Assembly (NCBI RefSeq): GCF_003573695.1
Contig: NC_039358.1
Location: 11,016,326 to 11,080,325 of the forward strand
Source of the DNA: Papaver somniferum
Lineage: Eukaryota; Streptophyta; Magnoliopsida; Ranunculales; Papaveraceae
DNA length: 64,000 bases
Direction: 5' to 3'
Each line of letters opens with the position of its first letter. Positions within the stretch are counted from its first letter, which is position 1. The translations under genes were made by a program, and so were the position numbers. The notes beneath the pieces are model-generated. The model saw only the letters and a list, made by a program, of their open reading frames with translations. It was not told the DNA's origin and did no database searches. This document shows, piece by piece, positions 10,899 to 23,187 of the stretch.

Positions 10899-11643
10899 CT
10901 ACTGGAATATACAAAAAGGATCCCCATAAACTAACAACCTGAAAATTTGGGGATCAACCCAAAATACAACATTTACAAATGATAGCTTCACACTTATGTC
11001 ATGACAACGCGGAGACACTGATACTATCAAAAATAAAAAGTCACCCCAAATCTGGTGTTTACTTCACAAGGAAGTGCATAAAAAACATAATATGGGGATA
11101 CTATCGGGACTAAGAAATTGTCAATTGGCTCATGCACGGTATCAGAAACAGGGACGTCCTTTGGGTATTTGAATGCAAAGTAATCCAACAAAATTTTTGA
11201 AGCACATAATTCTAACCCTAAATTAGGTAACTTTCGGAAGTCTAGGGGTCTAAAAACAACCTCTAAGTCAGGTGAAAGATCTTGTAAGATAGATTCTTCT
11301 AATAAATCAGACAAATCCTCTTCACAATCATCCACAGGGTCATCTATAAATTATGTCTCGACCAGAGAGTCACTACATGACTGATCATCATCATCATATA
11401 ATTTTTTGCATTCCAAAATTCTCAATCTTTGTTCCAAGCTAGGTGGTGTGTGTTTATAATACTTCTCATATATCATTAGAGGCGATTCTTAACTTACCAC
11501 ATATGGATCAAAACTCCATATCGTTTCCTATGCATGTATTCACCAAGCGTCATCTCAGATGAGGTTGCCTGATGATTTGAACTTCTACGCTTATATTCCT
11601 CCAGTGTCATCTTAGGTGACGTCTCCTTAGAAGAAGTCATCAT
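10899..11643 (-). pseudogene. G1 ORF, degenerate protein shared with G5
   Basis: The first ATG at 11643 gives a 49-residue block with an internal repeat (MTLEEYKRR, then MTLGEYMHR). After a frameshift it continues YEKYYKHTPPSLEQRL, and after a stop at about 11357 comes an open stretch (11335-11027) with PNLGLELCASKILLDYF. A last frame change leads to FWVDPQIFRLLVYG and a stop at 10899. G5 has the same order in one open frame (63344-64000): PNLGLELCASQVLLDYF, then FWVDPQLFRLLVYG. The shared order shows this was one protein. I do not know its function. It lacks polymerase, integrase and zinc-knuckle motifs. Confidence 0.65.
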
Positions 11644-11766
11644 CCTCAAAAAGTCCCTGAAAACAAATACAAAAAGAAATGCATAAAAAGGAAAAAATAA
11701 AATCTAAAGTGAAATGAAAATACTGTACAAAATAAAAATAAACCTAAAAATCAATCTTAAAACAAG

Positions 11767-11784
11767 TCCACGTCGGCGGCGCTA
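11767..11784 (-). other. Primer-binding site of G1
   Basis: TAGCGCCGCCGACGTGGA on the minus strand begins four bases after the 5' LTR end. It matches 13 of 18 positions of TGGCGCCGTTGCCGGGGA, the tRNA-Asp type PBS used by many plant Athila/Tat elements (consensus from memory). Confidence 0.65.
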
Positions 11785-11788
11785 AAAA

Positions 11789-13551
11789 TGATGGTAATTT
11801 TCTAATTATTGTTGTGGTAATAAAGGTTCGAACTCTAAGACTTGCGAAAATTAAATTTAAAGATTAATTATAAAGGGAGAATTATTGGTTCTAGGATTCC
11901 ACCGAGTTCATATCATAAGGCTCAATTATTTATTCTCAACAATTATCGTTCAATAAATAAAATAACATCGACTCTTATTTTTGCCAAGGTAGATACTCAA
12001 AATATTAGTTATAAATCGTAAGCATGGGACATCAAACATCTAAGCAAGCATGTCCCATCAAATAAAATAATAACTAATTAATTCAAACCATAGTTCTATT
12101 TTAATTAGTGCAAAAGTCATATAGAAAATAAAATAAATTCATCCATGTATGAAATTCGGATTCCTCAATCGACCCAGCGTCGGGGTTTAGCTTCTCATGA
12201 TTAAAACAAACTCAAAAATATAATTCATAGCTTAAATGGTGTTTTTATTGAAGAAAACTAATAATACAATGAATCTGCGACGCTGTACTGGGGTTACAGA
12301 AGTCACCGTTACAAGAGATGTTGTAAATTCAAAATAAGCGTTCCAAACTGACTGTTACGAGTACCGTTTATAAATGACAGTTCTCTGCGATAGTAAATGG
12401 ACGTTATATATTCTTATTCTTCCTCTTCTCTGCATGAGGAGAGAAATCTTCTCTGCAACCCTCTGTTCTTCACCCCTATCACTCGATATCTCTTCTCTGC
12501 TACCAAGCACACTATTTATACTCAACAGGTCGACAGAAACCTTGTAATAACTCCATATATTCTCAATTTACTTCACTGCATTTTACGATATTTTATTTCC
12601 ATTCAGTTCTTTCTCACGCGCTCATGTTGCTACAAAGTCTCGATATTTCTCTTCTACACATTCCTGTTGCATCTTATCACAATCCAAACACACCCATTAC
12701 ACGTCTAAATCCTATGCAATCTCGTGAATAACTCCATACTTCCTTGTTTTACCAACTGCTTCCTTTTTTATTTCTTTACGTTTCCTCTCTCCCAGTCAAT
12801 GCAGAATTAAATCCTAAGACAATATATTTCCAGTTATCCTGTATCTTACAAAATTAACACCAACAGAATCTCCAAAATATCTTCATCTCTGTCTTCTTCA
12901 AATCGAAAATATGACCTTCCTTTTACGAAACAAAAGCATTTACCACCCCTATTTTGATTCACAGAATCAATACCAATCTAATTCCAACCAAATCTCTGAC
13001 TAAATCTTGACAGAATCTCTCCGAAAAAAATCGCAGTAGCTGCTCAGTTTCCCGCCAAAAGTATGTTTGATGTTTTGCTTCAGATCGACCATTATAGACA
13101 ATTTTTATTGAAACGATGATCCATACCAGCTCTGTTTGGGTCATAGGAACAAACCCATTTGATTTCAGCCATTTAGTCTCACCCAAACACCTCCAAAACC
13201 AAAACCCTAATTTTGCTGCCATTTTCCCGCCAAAACTGAAATTTGAATTTGGGAAGAAGATATCCTCCCCTAATCCTGTACGGGCGTCCCTTTAGCACTT
13301 TCCCTATGGGGTGTAAATAGTAAGGAAGGTGGCCCTTATCCGCTGAGGTGCCCCTTAGTAATTGAGGTATCCCTTAACCAACATTGATATTCCAAATAAC
13401 GCGTGTCCTCCGAGTGCAAATAACACTTTTTTCGAGCCAACTTTCCACAAGATCTTATTCATCCAAAAACAACTAAAACAAGTTTATTAGAGAAATAATG
13501 AGTCATAACTATTGTAATGGGTTAAAATACGTCGCACTTTCATGCTTATCA
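11789..13551 (-). mobile_element. G1 5' LTR
   Basis: 1,763 bp, partner of 8708-10461. It ends at CATGCTTATCA, directly followed by the GTCAT target duplication. Confidence 0.9.
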
Positions 13552-13668
13552 GTCATAATCAGACATAATGTCTTTCTTCTTTCTCTTTGTATTGATTCCT
13601 TGACAATCCTTAACTTTTTGAGCTTCCTCCTTATTAGTCTTTGAGACACTGCGAGTTACTGGAGGCAT
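13552..13668 (-). pseudogene. E2 ORF2, N-terminal part
   Basis: ATG at 13668 opens MPPVTRSVSKTNKEEAQK and runs to MSDYD, where G1 interrupts it; the protein resumes at 8702. The same start (MPPLTRSVSKTNKEE) occurs at 33231 in the second E2 copy. It is a basic N-terminus followed by an acidic Asp/Ser stretch. The first five bases are the right TSD copy of G1 (GTCAT, 13552-13556). Confidence 0.6.
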
Positions 13669-14041
13669 GATCGGTTATGAACTAATATAAAGGATTCCTC
13701 AGGGTCTCGAACATAGATAAGAGAAGGTTTCTCCTTTTAAAAGAGACAACTTTCGGACCAAACAACCAAAAAATAAAAGGATATATATTTCGTTCCCTTA
13801 GTTCGAAATACTCAAGATGGAAGGATTGTTAAAAATCCAAAAATTCCAAATAACACCTATTTTTGGAAAATCATGCTAACATGAACATTTTTGACTTTCA
13901 TGGATTCGCAGCAACCCATATACCACCATATAAATTATTTTTCTGATAAACAACTACACAAACATTGTTCTCCTGTTTTATTGTGTCTTTCCCATCAAAG
14001 ATTGAGCATGAAAATATGAGAAAGCATAACATATGATAAAA

Positions 14042-15185
14042 CTAAGTTGTATCAGAGTAAGCTCTTTCCAGCTTACCGTGAATATCAGAAACATAGTTCA
14101 TCTTTCTTTTAGGGAATTTCTGCCCAAAATATTTTCTCTCAAGACGATGATATTTTTTAACTCTAGAGATATGATCATGTGGAGAAAATGTACTAATGTG
14201 AGGATTCTCGGAGATAGCAAGATCTCTCTTAATTCTTTTAATGAGATTTTCATAAGATTTTCTCATTCTAAGGACTTCCTTATTATTCACATTAGTGTGA
14301 TCATCTGAAACAACTATCAGAAATTCCTGATTGTTTCTTTTGGCAGAGATTCGCTCTTTCCCTTCCTTCTGAAGTCGTTCCTCATCAAAACCAGAACCAT
14401 TTCGATATGGGTGCGGAGGAACCTTTTTCCAGAAGTGATTATCAACTCTTTCCTCTGACTCATTTGATTTGATCTTATTGGGATGTCGTATAATATGTCT
14501 TTCTACTGAAGAATAATCTTTCAGTTTTTTAAGACAAAAAACTTCTTTCAAAAATTTTACCACCGTATGTTGAAGAAGTGTAAGTTTCCTGTCAAGTGAC
14601 TGAAAATTGTATTCCTTAGAGTCATCACGGAATCGGTTCAAAGTTTCCTTTGGACAAGATTTGTTTGATCATCAGTATATCTAGAAACTGGTTTCTCATC
14701 CTCTTATAACTTGACGTAGTTAGGCAAACTACCATCATCTTGATCTGTTTCAGATGTGATGAACCCGGTTTTGTCACAATCTGTAAAAGTCGAGCAAGAA
14801 CTTTTAGTTTCCTCATCAGAAGAAATCATAACAGCATGATTAGTCATAATCATAGGACGTGTCTCTTTATCTGTAATAGCTTTACCAAGAGCTTCTAGTT
14901 TGACAGCGAGATCCATTTTCTCTTTGGCTAGACAGTTCAGTTGAATGTCTTTTTCTCTGATCTCCTGCTTAAGAAGATACGACTCTGTATTTAAAATAAA
15001 CACTTTAGAAGACAGAGATTGTATAGGATTTAGGAGTTTTACCAACACTTTATCAGTATCTTCTTTTTACTCAAAAAAAGACATAGATGTTTTCGCAACT
15101 CATGGATCATGAGTCAACGAAGTATTAGCATCTTCAACTTTTGAGCATTCAAACTCTTGCATAACATTAACTGTGAGTCGGACAT
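14042..15185 (-). pseudogene. E2 ORF1, gag-position coiled-coil protein
   Basis: This is the first ORF after the PBS on the minus strand. ATG at 15185 (MSDSQ) is followed by a frameshift, two stops, then an open stretch LVKLLNPIQSLSSKVF with a Leu/Glu/Lys heptad-like region (15048-14704), and a further open stretch from 14641 (NRFRDDSKEYNFQSLDRKL) that ends KLERAYSDTT. In the second copy (34637-33993) the two stretches form one continuous frame, so the break at 14641-14704 is secondary. The original was about 380 residues, mostly helical and charged. It lacks a CCHC knuckle and polymerase motifs. Position suggests a Gag-like structural role, but similarity to known Gag is not evident. Confidence 0.6.
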
Positions 15186-15240
15186 AGATTCAATTCTTAT
15201 AGGTTGGATCGCACCAAACACATATTGTTAGATCTTTTCG

Positions 15241-15257
15241 TGTCTGCTCTCATACCA
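15241..15257 (-). other. Primer-binding site of E2 (initiator-Met tRNA)
   Basis: TGGTATGAGAGCAGACA on the minus strand, two bases after the 5' LTR end. It differs by one base in the TGGTATCAGAGC core. Confidence 0.85.
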
Positions 15258-15259
15258 AT

Positions 15260-17886
15260 TGAAAAGGAGAGGGTACCCAAATATACCTCAAGCTAAAACT
15301 TTTCCTACCTATAAGTCCTTTCTCCAAAAGTGATTGTCTATGGAATGAGTCGAGACAATACAACTAATCGATTCACACTTCGTGTGATCGTCTATGGATA
15401 CGAGATCGAGACAATACAACAACAAAGTATGTTTACTTGATGCAAAGGTTCGGACTTAACTAAACACAATAGGATTGCTTAAGATGCTACACAAAATTAC
15501 ACTAACTTCGTATAGTTGAGACCAAGTAACTAACCCTATAGTTCACCTAGTTTCGTCTGTATTCCCATGCCTCCAACTTATGAATAAGTCACGTACTTGA
15601 ATCAATCCCTTTGGTTCGTATCCAAACATTAAAGGAATAAGGAATATGTTTGGTATCAACTCTATTCAACCAAGTGATATGAGTCGGAAAAAGGCTCTTC
15701 TGGTTATCTCAACATAAACTCCTTCGTCAGGTCTAGATTTATCTTATGTTCAATCACCCAAAGGTAATCGTTTAAGATTAAGATAACAACACCTTTACTC
15801 CGAAGAATCGTGTTGATGCCGATCTACTCAATTAATCAATCCAATCTACCACAAGGATAAACCGATTGTTAATTGGATCCTCTTTTACCGAAACAAGTAT
15901 TGTGCACACCAAAGATTATAAAACCCAAGTCAGATCTTCAATATCTTCTTTGTCTTCAAATCTTCTTAAATCTTCAATAAAAACCTGCACACAATTACTT
16001 GAATCTCTTGTGATCAATCATGCAAAGAATGGAGTCTGTTAACAATGGATTATCACAAGATCGTCTTTAGAACTAACAACGATCTAAAAATCCCTGTCGA
16101 AACTCAGAACTAGTTTGAGTTAATCTTATATCACAAGACAAGATTCTCAAGAATAAACAAACTAGGTGCAATCAGATTTCAACCACCGTTAGTCAATCAA
16201 ATCAATCGAAAACAAAGATAATCCGCAATTATCTAGTTTCCTACCAACGGGTCGTGCTAGAGCTTCTCAATCCCAAAGAATACTTTAAACTGAGCGACCG
16301 TAAGAGATTTCTCCTAATTAGGTTACTCTCCTCTCCGAATAGGCGTCTACACCAGTAACAACAACAAAAGAGTAAATCTGTTTTTACAAAGGATTAGTTT
16401 GCTAGAAAGGCAAACTGCGTGTATTTATAGACAAGGAAGTTTGGACACCAAGGAATTTCCAAAAACGAAAATATTCTCAAGATATTCATAAAAGCATAAA
16501 TTCGGTTTTCATAATTCCTGGAAATACTCTGTCCAAAAATAGCAATCGAAATCTCTCGGAAAATCTAATTAGCACATTACTAATTCTGTAATTTCCCTAC
16601 AAAATGAAATTAATAACCTTAATTAAAATATTATTAACTTACTTATGTTTCGATCCTGGGATTCTCTTCCCTTAGCGTTAAGGAATACCCTTGAACAATT
16701 ATAGAAATAAACATTCACAACACGTGTTCAAAGTTTGTCGACATCTTAACTTTGTAAGTTCTCTTTCACACTTACAACCTTGAAACCGATTTTTCACACT
16801 TCCAAACAAGTTTAGAATTGGTTCGTCTGACTTTCAAGAACTATGTGATTGATCAAACCAATATTCAATCACAATCATGGGTTTACGGTTCTACCAAAAC
16901 AAGTTTTGGTTCTACCTCCATGTGAGTACTGCGCATAGTCACACTAGGTTCCCAAAAATTCGGTTGACTAGGTACTAGGATAGGTTTCCCACATATACAT
17001 GGTATCTAACTTATATGTGTTGCACATGTCCATAGGATCGGTTCTCATTTCTGCTATAAAACTTGCTGCACCCCATACAAGGATCGATTCCCTTTGTTGT
17101 ACTGCACCCTTACAAGGATCGGTTCCCTTTCCCTTATAATGATCGGTTCCCTTTCCCTTACTAGGTCAGATATATAAAATCGTATCATACCACAGGTGAT
17201 TACTTAAGATTGGTTTTACTAATAAAAGTTACACCAATACATAAGTCAGGCCTTTGTGAATAGTTCTACCAAGAACACAACAAGTTGTGAGCGGTTATAC
17301 TCTATCACACATATTAGTTGTTCAAAGGATATGCAATGAATAACAAAACCATAACACCTGGAAATTTCCTTTTCGGTTCACAAACAAGTTTATCAACTTA
17401 CTTCCTTAGAACACATGTAAACATTGTTCACTAGGATGAAATCCTCCCCGCATACCCATACATAATCACAATATCATTCAAATAATTATGGCGATGTCTT
17501 ATCTACAAATTTCAATGGTTAAGAAATAAATCTCGTATTGTATTCCTTAATACTATGTATATATAGAGTTCATATATGCTTCGCAGTTATGTTTTCAATA
17601 TGCACGAATTGAAAGATACGTTAGGGAATGAAACAGTTCAAGTCAAATATCACTAACCTCAAGTGGAAGGATGATTATTATCGTTGTAGCTCCTTGCTTC
17701 TTCACATCTTCTAGACTTCGCAATACTTGTAATGTCTCATATCCTAATACTTTCAAGCTAACCTATACGAAGTTTACTTTAGTACATAATCAAGCGACTC
17801 TTAACATGAGTTTTGATTCACTAAAATATGACAACCAAACTTGACATATCAACGCTTGGTGTATTCAACCGAGCAATGCTCTGACA
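15260..17886 (-). mobile_element. E2 5' LTR
   Basis: About 2.63 kb, partner of 3713-6483. It lacks about 165 bp that includes the conserved GACTAGGTCCCGGGG block (join at about 15482, compare 3930-4098), so the LTRs differ by a post-insertion deletion. The outer end is CTGACA next to the CTTTA duplication. Confidence 0.9.
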
Positions 17887-17891
17887 CTTTA
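17887..17891. repeat. Target-site duplication of E2, right copy (CTTTA)
   Basis: Identical to 3708-3712; marks where the B1 interior resumes. Confidence 0.85.
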
Positions 17892-18453
17892 TAAACTCCT
17901 TGATAAATGCATTTAGCTTCGGGTATATGATTGCATCTAAAAAAGATGATATGTGCTATCTTTTGGTAATAAAATGTCTCTTTAGGAAATTTCGTTAGGA
18001 TCCCGGTCTTGTACCTTTGCCAATTTTATTGACAAAAAGGGGAAGAATTAATATGTAGTTCATACTACAAATACATATGGTCTTCGGATCATTATGTAAG
18101 GGGGAGTGGTTTCCATGTGACATGGAATATTGACTAAGGGGGAGTGATACAAATCACTACAGTATTGTTGTTGAAGTTGTAATACAATTGAACTTTGACG
18201 ATGTGTAATGATACTATGACACTGTATAACAATGATCGAGAAATCTGTTTTCTCATTTTTATAGCTACGGATTTTCAACAAAGATGATGCAACTTACAAC
18301 CTTTGGGATCATTGGAGTACTAGAAAGTGACGAAGATTTCGAGTAATGTTGAAGATTAGGCATGTGGAATAGGAGATACAGAAGTTAATTCATTTATTTT
18401 TGTATTCCATATGTATTGATAGTTTTTTCACTAAAATTGACAAATGAGGAGAT
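17892..18453 (+). other. B1 interior, 3' end with repeated polypurine tracts
   Basis: This is the continuation of B1 after E2. It has purine tracts AAAAAGGGGAAG (18033-18044), TAAGGGGGAG (18097-18106) and TAAGGGGGAG (18135-18144), and the LTR-adjacent tract ACAAATGAGGAGATT (about 18439-18453). Several PPTs in the last few hundred bases are a hallmark of Sireviruses. No gene is seen; the ORF on the minus strand at 18060-18281 is not conserved. Confidence 0.7.
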
Positions 18454-20759
18454 TGTTAGAGCATTGCTCGGTATAACTCGTATGCGTTGCTATCTCAAGC
18501 ATATTTGTCAATGTTAGTGATCAAACCTATAAGTCTTAATTTCTAGTCTACTATAGCTAAGTCTCGGACTAGAATAGAAAGTGTAGTTGACCTCAAGAAC
18601 TCCATGGAAATCATCATACAAGGAAAATGACTACTCAAGGAACTGGTGGAACTTCATCGACTTAAAGGTATGTGGAGACTTGAACTTATCTATCACTCAA
18701 AAGTCTATCTACTTTATCTCCTATCTTGATACAAAAGTCGTTTTGCTATATAGACTTTGATTATACACATTAGCTATTTCGAGCGAGTTTATCTCGCCTA
18801 TCTATTTCTCGAAATATGTGTTGGTAAGCTTTCGCTTTAGCCAAGTTCAACCTAGTGACGAAAGTCATATTATGTTTCAATCACTTTGAAAATTGCTTTG
18901 ACGAAAAATGGTTTGTAAATAACAACTATATAACATTCTCTAAGAATGTTTCAATTATTGAAATTAGAGTAGATTATATAACCAATGTTGGATATAAGAA
19001 TTGTGTATTGCAACACATACATGTATAATTCCTTATTCCTTGAACCGAAGTTTGCGAATTTTGTTGATCAAGAGAACCGGAACAAGAGATGTGAACTCAA
19101 TCCGCGAACTCAGTCTGGAACCCAGTCCGCGAACTGGCGGAATTTCTTGACCCGATAAAATCTGGAGTTTGAGAACTCCTTCCGGGAACTCAAGTCTGCG
19201 AACTTAAGCTGGTTATATCTAAATACGATTGTTTGTGAACTTATATTTATATAAACTAAGGAATGCATTTGCAAACCGTGGCTATAAATTTCATGAACCA
19301 ATTCGAGTGAATCAAATCATTTTTGCTTCAATTGTGTCTTGTGTAGTTACATAAGATTTCCTTGAAATTTAACAACTCTCTAACTAGTTCATTTGAGTCA
19401 TTTGAACTAGTTATGGTGAAGAAGAATATGGTTGATATGAAAGTGCTCATATGGCTAACCATTTGGTTAATTATTGTTGAACCAACAAATGTACATGTTT
19501 GGGTACAGTTACACAAGCCTAGAAACGTTCATTTCATTTGTGTGTAACAACCTAAGTTTTCGATCTAACGGTTGAAAGATATTATCTTGAATCTAATCAG
19601 GTTTTCATCTAACGATGAATATTGAATGCTTTGTTACCAAGCTAACATTGATTGCAAACTTTGATTTTAAAGACTATATAAGGGAGAACTCTAGCAACTA
19701 GGAAACCTAATCCCCACACCTTATGTGTGATACTAGTTGTGTAAGCTAGAGTCGATTCTCCTTTAACCTTTGGTTTCTTCTTAAAAACCAGGTTAACGAC
19801 TTAAAGACTTCATTGGGATTGTGAAGCCAGACCGATACTACTTTCTTGTAGTTGTGTGATATGATCTTGTTGTTTCTATCGTACGAGTACAATCACAACG
19901 ATTGGATTGAGATTGATATCTCTGATAGGAAATTTATAAAAGTAGTCACAAACATCTTCGTCTCATCGTTTGTGATTCCACAATATCTTATTTCGCGGCG
20001 TCGATTAAGATTATAGTGAGGTGATTGATAATACTAGGTTGTTCTTCGGGAATATAAGTTCGGATTATCAATTGGTTCCTGTTCACCTTGATTTATCAAA
20101 AGACGGAACAAAACTCGTAGGTATTTCTGTGGAAGAAGGATTTATCTATTACTGTAGACTTTTCTGTGTGATACATATTTGTTTATTAAAGTCTTCGACT
20201 TTAGGTCGTAGAAACTCTCAGTTTTGGGTGAGATTAGATAAGGGAATCAAGTGCGTGGTATCATGTTGGGATCAGAGATGTAAGGAGCGCAAATGTACCT
20301 TGGATCAGTGTGAGATTGATTGGGGCTCAACTACAGTCCAGACCGAAGTTAGTTTGTAGTATGCTAGTGTCTGTAGCGGCTTAATACAGTGTGTGTTCAA
20401 TCTGGACTAGCTCCCGGGGTTTTTCTGCATTTGCGGTTTCCTCATTAAAAAAATTCTAGTATCTGTGTTATTTCTATTCCACATATATTTTGTTATATAA
20501 TTGAAATATCACAGCTTGTGTGTTAAAGATCAATCAATTAGAATATCCAACCTTTGGTTGTTGATTTACATTGATTGACACTTTAAAATTAGTCTTTGGT
20601 ACCGTTCAAGTTATTTCACATAATAATCAGGATCACGTATTTCTATCTGTTCGATTTGCTGATTGCATTGTGAAATAGAGATATTATAACTCTTTAATAT
20701 ACTTTATTAAGATTGAGTCTTGTTTATTCTCTTGAAATTATATTGGAGTTTGTCCATAT
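18454..20759 (+). mobile_element. B1 3' LTR, main part (interrupted by E4)
   Basis: Begins TGTTAGAGCATTGC after the PPT. It has a TATA motif TATATAAG at 19675-19682 and the conserved block at about 20373-20450. From 20018 it repeats the window start. It stops at ...GTCCATAT where E4 begins; the missing tail is at 27287-27341. The same LTR also serves as 5' LTR for the interior at 27342-30565. Confidence 0.85.
20755..20759. repeat. Target-site duplication of E4, left copy (CATAT)
   Basis: CATAT here and CATAC at 27287-27291, one mismatch. Removing E4 plus one copy restores GTCCATACATATTG, as in the uninterrupted LTR near 735. Confidence 0.65.
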
Positions 20760-23185
20760 TGTTAGAGCATAGCTCGGTCAACCTCGCATGTGTTGCTATA
20801 TCAAGCATGTTTGTCAATTTTAGTGATCAAAACTATGAGTCTTGATTTCTAGTCTATTATAGCTAAGTCTCGGACTAGGATAGAAAAGTGCAGTTGAGCT
20901 CAAGGACTTCATGTCAATTCATCATACAACAAAGAAGATCTACTCAAAGAACCGTGAAACTTCATCAACAAAAAGGTATGTGGAGACTTGAACTTATCTA
21001 TCACTCAAAAGTCTATCTATTCTATCTCCTACTTCTTATGATACAAAAGTCTTATGCTATATAGACTGGATCATACACATTTTATATTTCGAGATGAGTA
21101 TACTCTACCTATCTTTTTCTCGAAATCGTGTGTTGGTAAAGCATTTCACTTTGATCCGGTTTATTTTTACCTAGTGACGAAAGTCATGATAAGTTTCAAT
21201 TACTTTGGAAATTGCTCTAACGAAAAAGGTCTGTGAATAACGACTGAATAACGTCCTCTGAGAATGTTTCAATAGTTTGAATGAGAGTTTAGGTCTATAT
21301 AACCAATGATGGATATAAGCGTTGTGTGGCAACATATGTGTGCATAAGTCCTATTCCTTAATCCGAAGTTTTCGAACTTTGTTGATTGAGAGAAACCGGA
21401 GGAATTAGCTTTGCCAAGTCCACGGACTGACGGAAGTTCTCTTACCGAGAATTTCTGCTGGGATTTCCAAAAACTTGTTTGGGCGTTTAGTCCGCGAACA
21501 TAGTCCGCGAACTGGCGGAAGTCTCTTTGCCGAAATTTTCTGCTGAGTTTGGAAAACTTTGCTGGTTATCTTAAGTCCGCGAACTTGTTTGTGAGCTTAA
21601 GTGGTTATGATCTAAAGATGTGCTCTGAACATGAAACTTAAATTACTAAGGAATGCGTTATGCAAACCGTGGATATAAGTTCATGAGCCGATTCAATCGA
21701 ATCGAATCATCTTTGTTTCAATTGTGTCTTATACATAAGATCTCATAGAAATTGAAAAACTCTCTAACTAGTTCATTTGAGTCAATTGAACTAGTTATGG
21801 TGAAGAAGAACAAGGTTAATATGGAATGCTCATATGGTTAACCTTTTGGGTTATTATGTTGAACCAACATACACGTACACGTTTGGCACGGTTTTCACAA
21901 ACCCAGTAAAACGTATATCTCAAGTGTGTGTGACATGCTAAGTTTTCGATCTAACGGTTGTGAAATATTAGCTTGAATCTAAATCAGGTTTTCATCTAAC
22001 GGTGAATATGGATTGCTTTGTGACTAAGGAAAAACCCTGATTTGAACGTTATATAAAGGAGACATCTAGCATTGGGAAAAAATAATCCCCACACGTCTGT
22101 GTGATACTAGTGCGCTCGCTAGAGTCTATTCTCATCTAACCTTTGGTTTTCTTCTCTAAAACCAGGTTAACGACTTAAATACTTCATTGGGATTGTAAAG
22201 CCAGACGATACTACTTTTATCGTAGTTGTGTGATCTGATCTTGCATCTTCTATCGTACGAGTACAATCTATTGATTGGCTAGAGATCGTGAGAGTTCTCC
22301 GATAGGAAAGATAAAGAAGTCACAAACATCTTCGTCTCACTGTTTGTGATTCCTCGACATCCTCTTGTATAGTCAAGTAAGATTTTTGAGAGGTGATTTA
22401 TTAATCTAGGATGTTCTTAGGGGAATATAAGACCGGATTATCAATTGGTCCCTGTTCACCTTGATTTCATATCATAAGACGGAACAAAACCTAGGGTTTT
22501 TCTGTGGGAGACATATTTGTCCTTTGATAGACTTTTTTGTGTGAGAAAAATTTGTTTATTATCACGTATGCCATTTTGGGTTGCAGCAACTCTTAGTTGT
22601 GGGTGAGATCAGCTAAAGGGAATCAAGTGCGCAGTGTCCTGCTGGGATCAGAGGCATAGAGAGTACAACTGTGCCTTGGATCAGTGGGAGACTGATTTGG
22701 GTTCAACTATAGTCCAGTCCGAAGTTAGCTTGTATTAGGCTAGTGTCTGTAGCGGCTTAATACAGTGTGTATTCAATCTGGACTAGGTCCCGGGGTTTTT
22801 CTCTATTTACGGTTTCCTCGTTAACAAAACTTGTGGTGTCTGTGTTATTTCTTTTCCGCATTATATTTTATATAATTGAAATAATACAGGTTGTGCGTTA
22901 ATATTTTCAATTGGAAATCCAACCTTTGGTTGTTGATTGATATTGATTGATCCTTGGACATTGGTCTTTGGTACCGTCCAAGTTATTCCTTGTGTTTGAT
23001 TAAAGACTCACTATTGTTTTAGCTTGAGTGAATCAAAACAAGTGATAGATATTAACTCCTTGAGACACTTTAATATAGATTGAGTCTGACTGTCTAGTTG
23101 ATTCTCTAACAAAGTATTTTGAAGTTAGTCCATACAGATTGCTAAGCAAAATATAGGGTGTTGTTGTTAGACCCCCACCTTTTCA
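20760..23185 (+). mobile_element. E4 5' LTR (complete, family B)
   Basis: 2,426 bp from TGTTAGAGCATAGC to CACCTTTTCA. TATA motif at 22050-22057 and conserved block at about 22750-22830. This is the only complete, uninterrupted family-B LTR in the window. Confidence 0.9.
22050..22057 (+). promoter_or_regulatory. TATA box of the family-B LTR
   Basis: TATATAAA lies 1.29 kb into the LTR; the matching position in the E4 3' LTR (about 26154) reads TATATAAA as well. It is a probable U3/R boundary marker. Confidence 0.5.
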
Positions 23186-23187
23186 AT

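Larger units (their letters stand above)
8708..13551 (-). mobile_element. G1, short non-autonomous Ty3-gypsy element nested in E2
   Basis: Two LTRs of about 1.75 kb flank an interior of only 1,327 bp. On the minus strand the LTR begins TGATAAGCACG. The 5' LTR is followed by a PBS resembling the tRNA-Asp site of Athila/Tat elements, and a PPT (GTGTGGGGGAATT) precedes the 3' LTR. A single degenerate ORF (11643-10899) and a repeat array (10513-10725) fill the interior. The 5-bp TSD GTCAT and the empty site near 33113 prove a transposition event. No pol is present. Confidence 0.92.
3713..17886 (-). mobile_element. E2, complete non-autonomous copia-like element (LTR family A)
   Basis: Both LTRs (3713-6483 and 15260-17886), a minus-strand PBS for initiator-Met tRNA (15241-15257), a PPT (6484-6495) and 5-bp TSDs are visible. 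Without the nested gypsy G1, the interior is about 3.9 kb. Read 5' to 3' on the minus strand it holds ORF1 (15185-14042), ORF2 (13668 to 8370, split by G1) and a roughly 1.9 kb untranslated 3' part. There is no pol region, so movement would need enzymes from a related element. Repeated PPT-like tracts and long LTRs fit the Sirevirus branch of Ty1-copia. E2 inserted into the interior of B1. Confidence 0.9.

Noticed and set aside
14033..14308. Plus-strand 91-residue ORF
   Set aside because: Antisense shadow of the E2 ORF1.
5041..22057. tRNA genes suggested by TGGTATCAGAGC motifs
   Set aside because: These are PBS sequences complementary to the 3' end of initiator-Met tRNA; no tRNA cloverleaf surrounds them.
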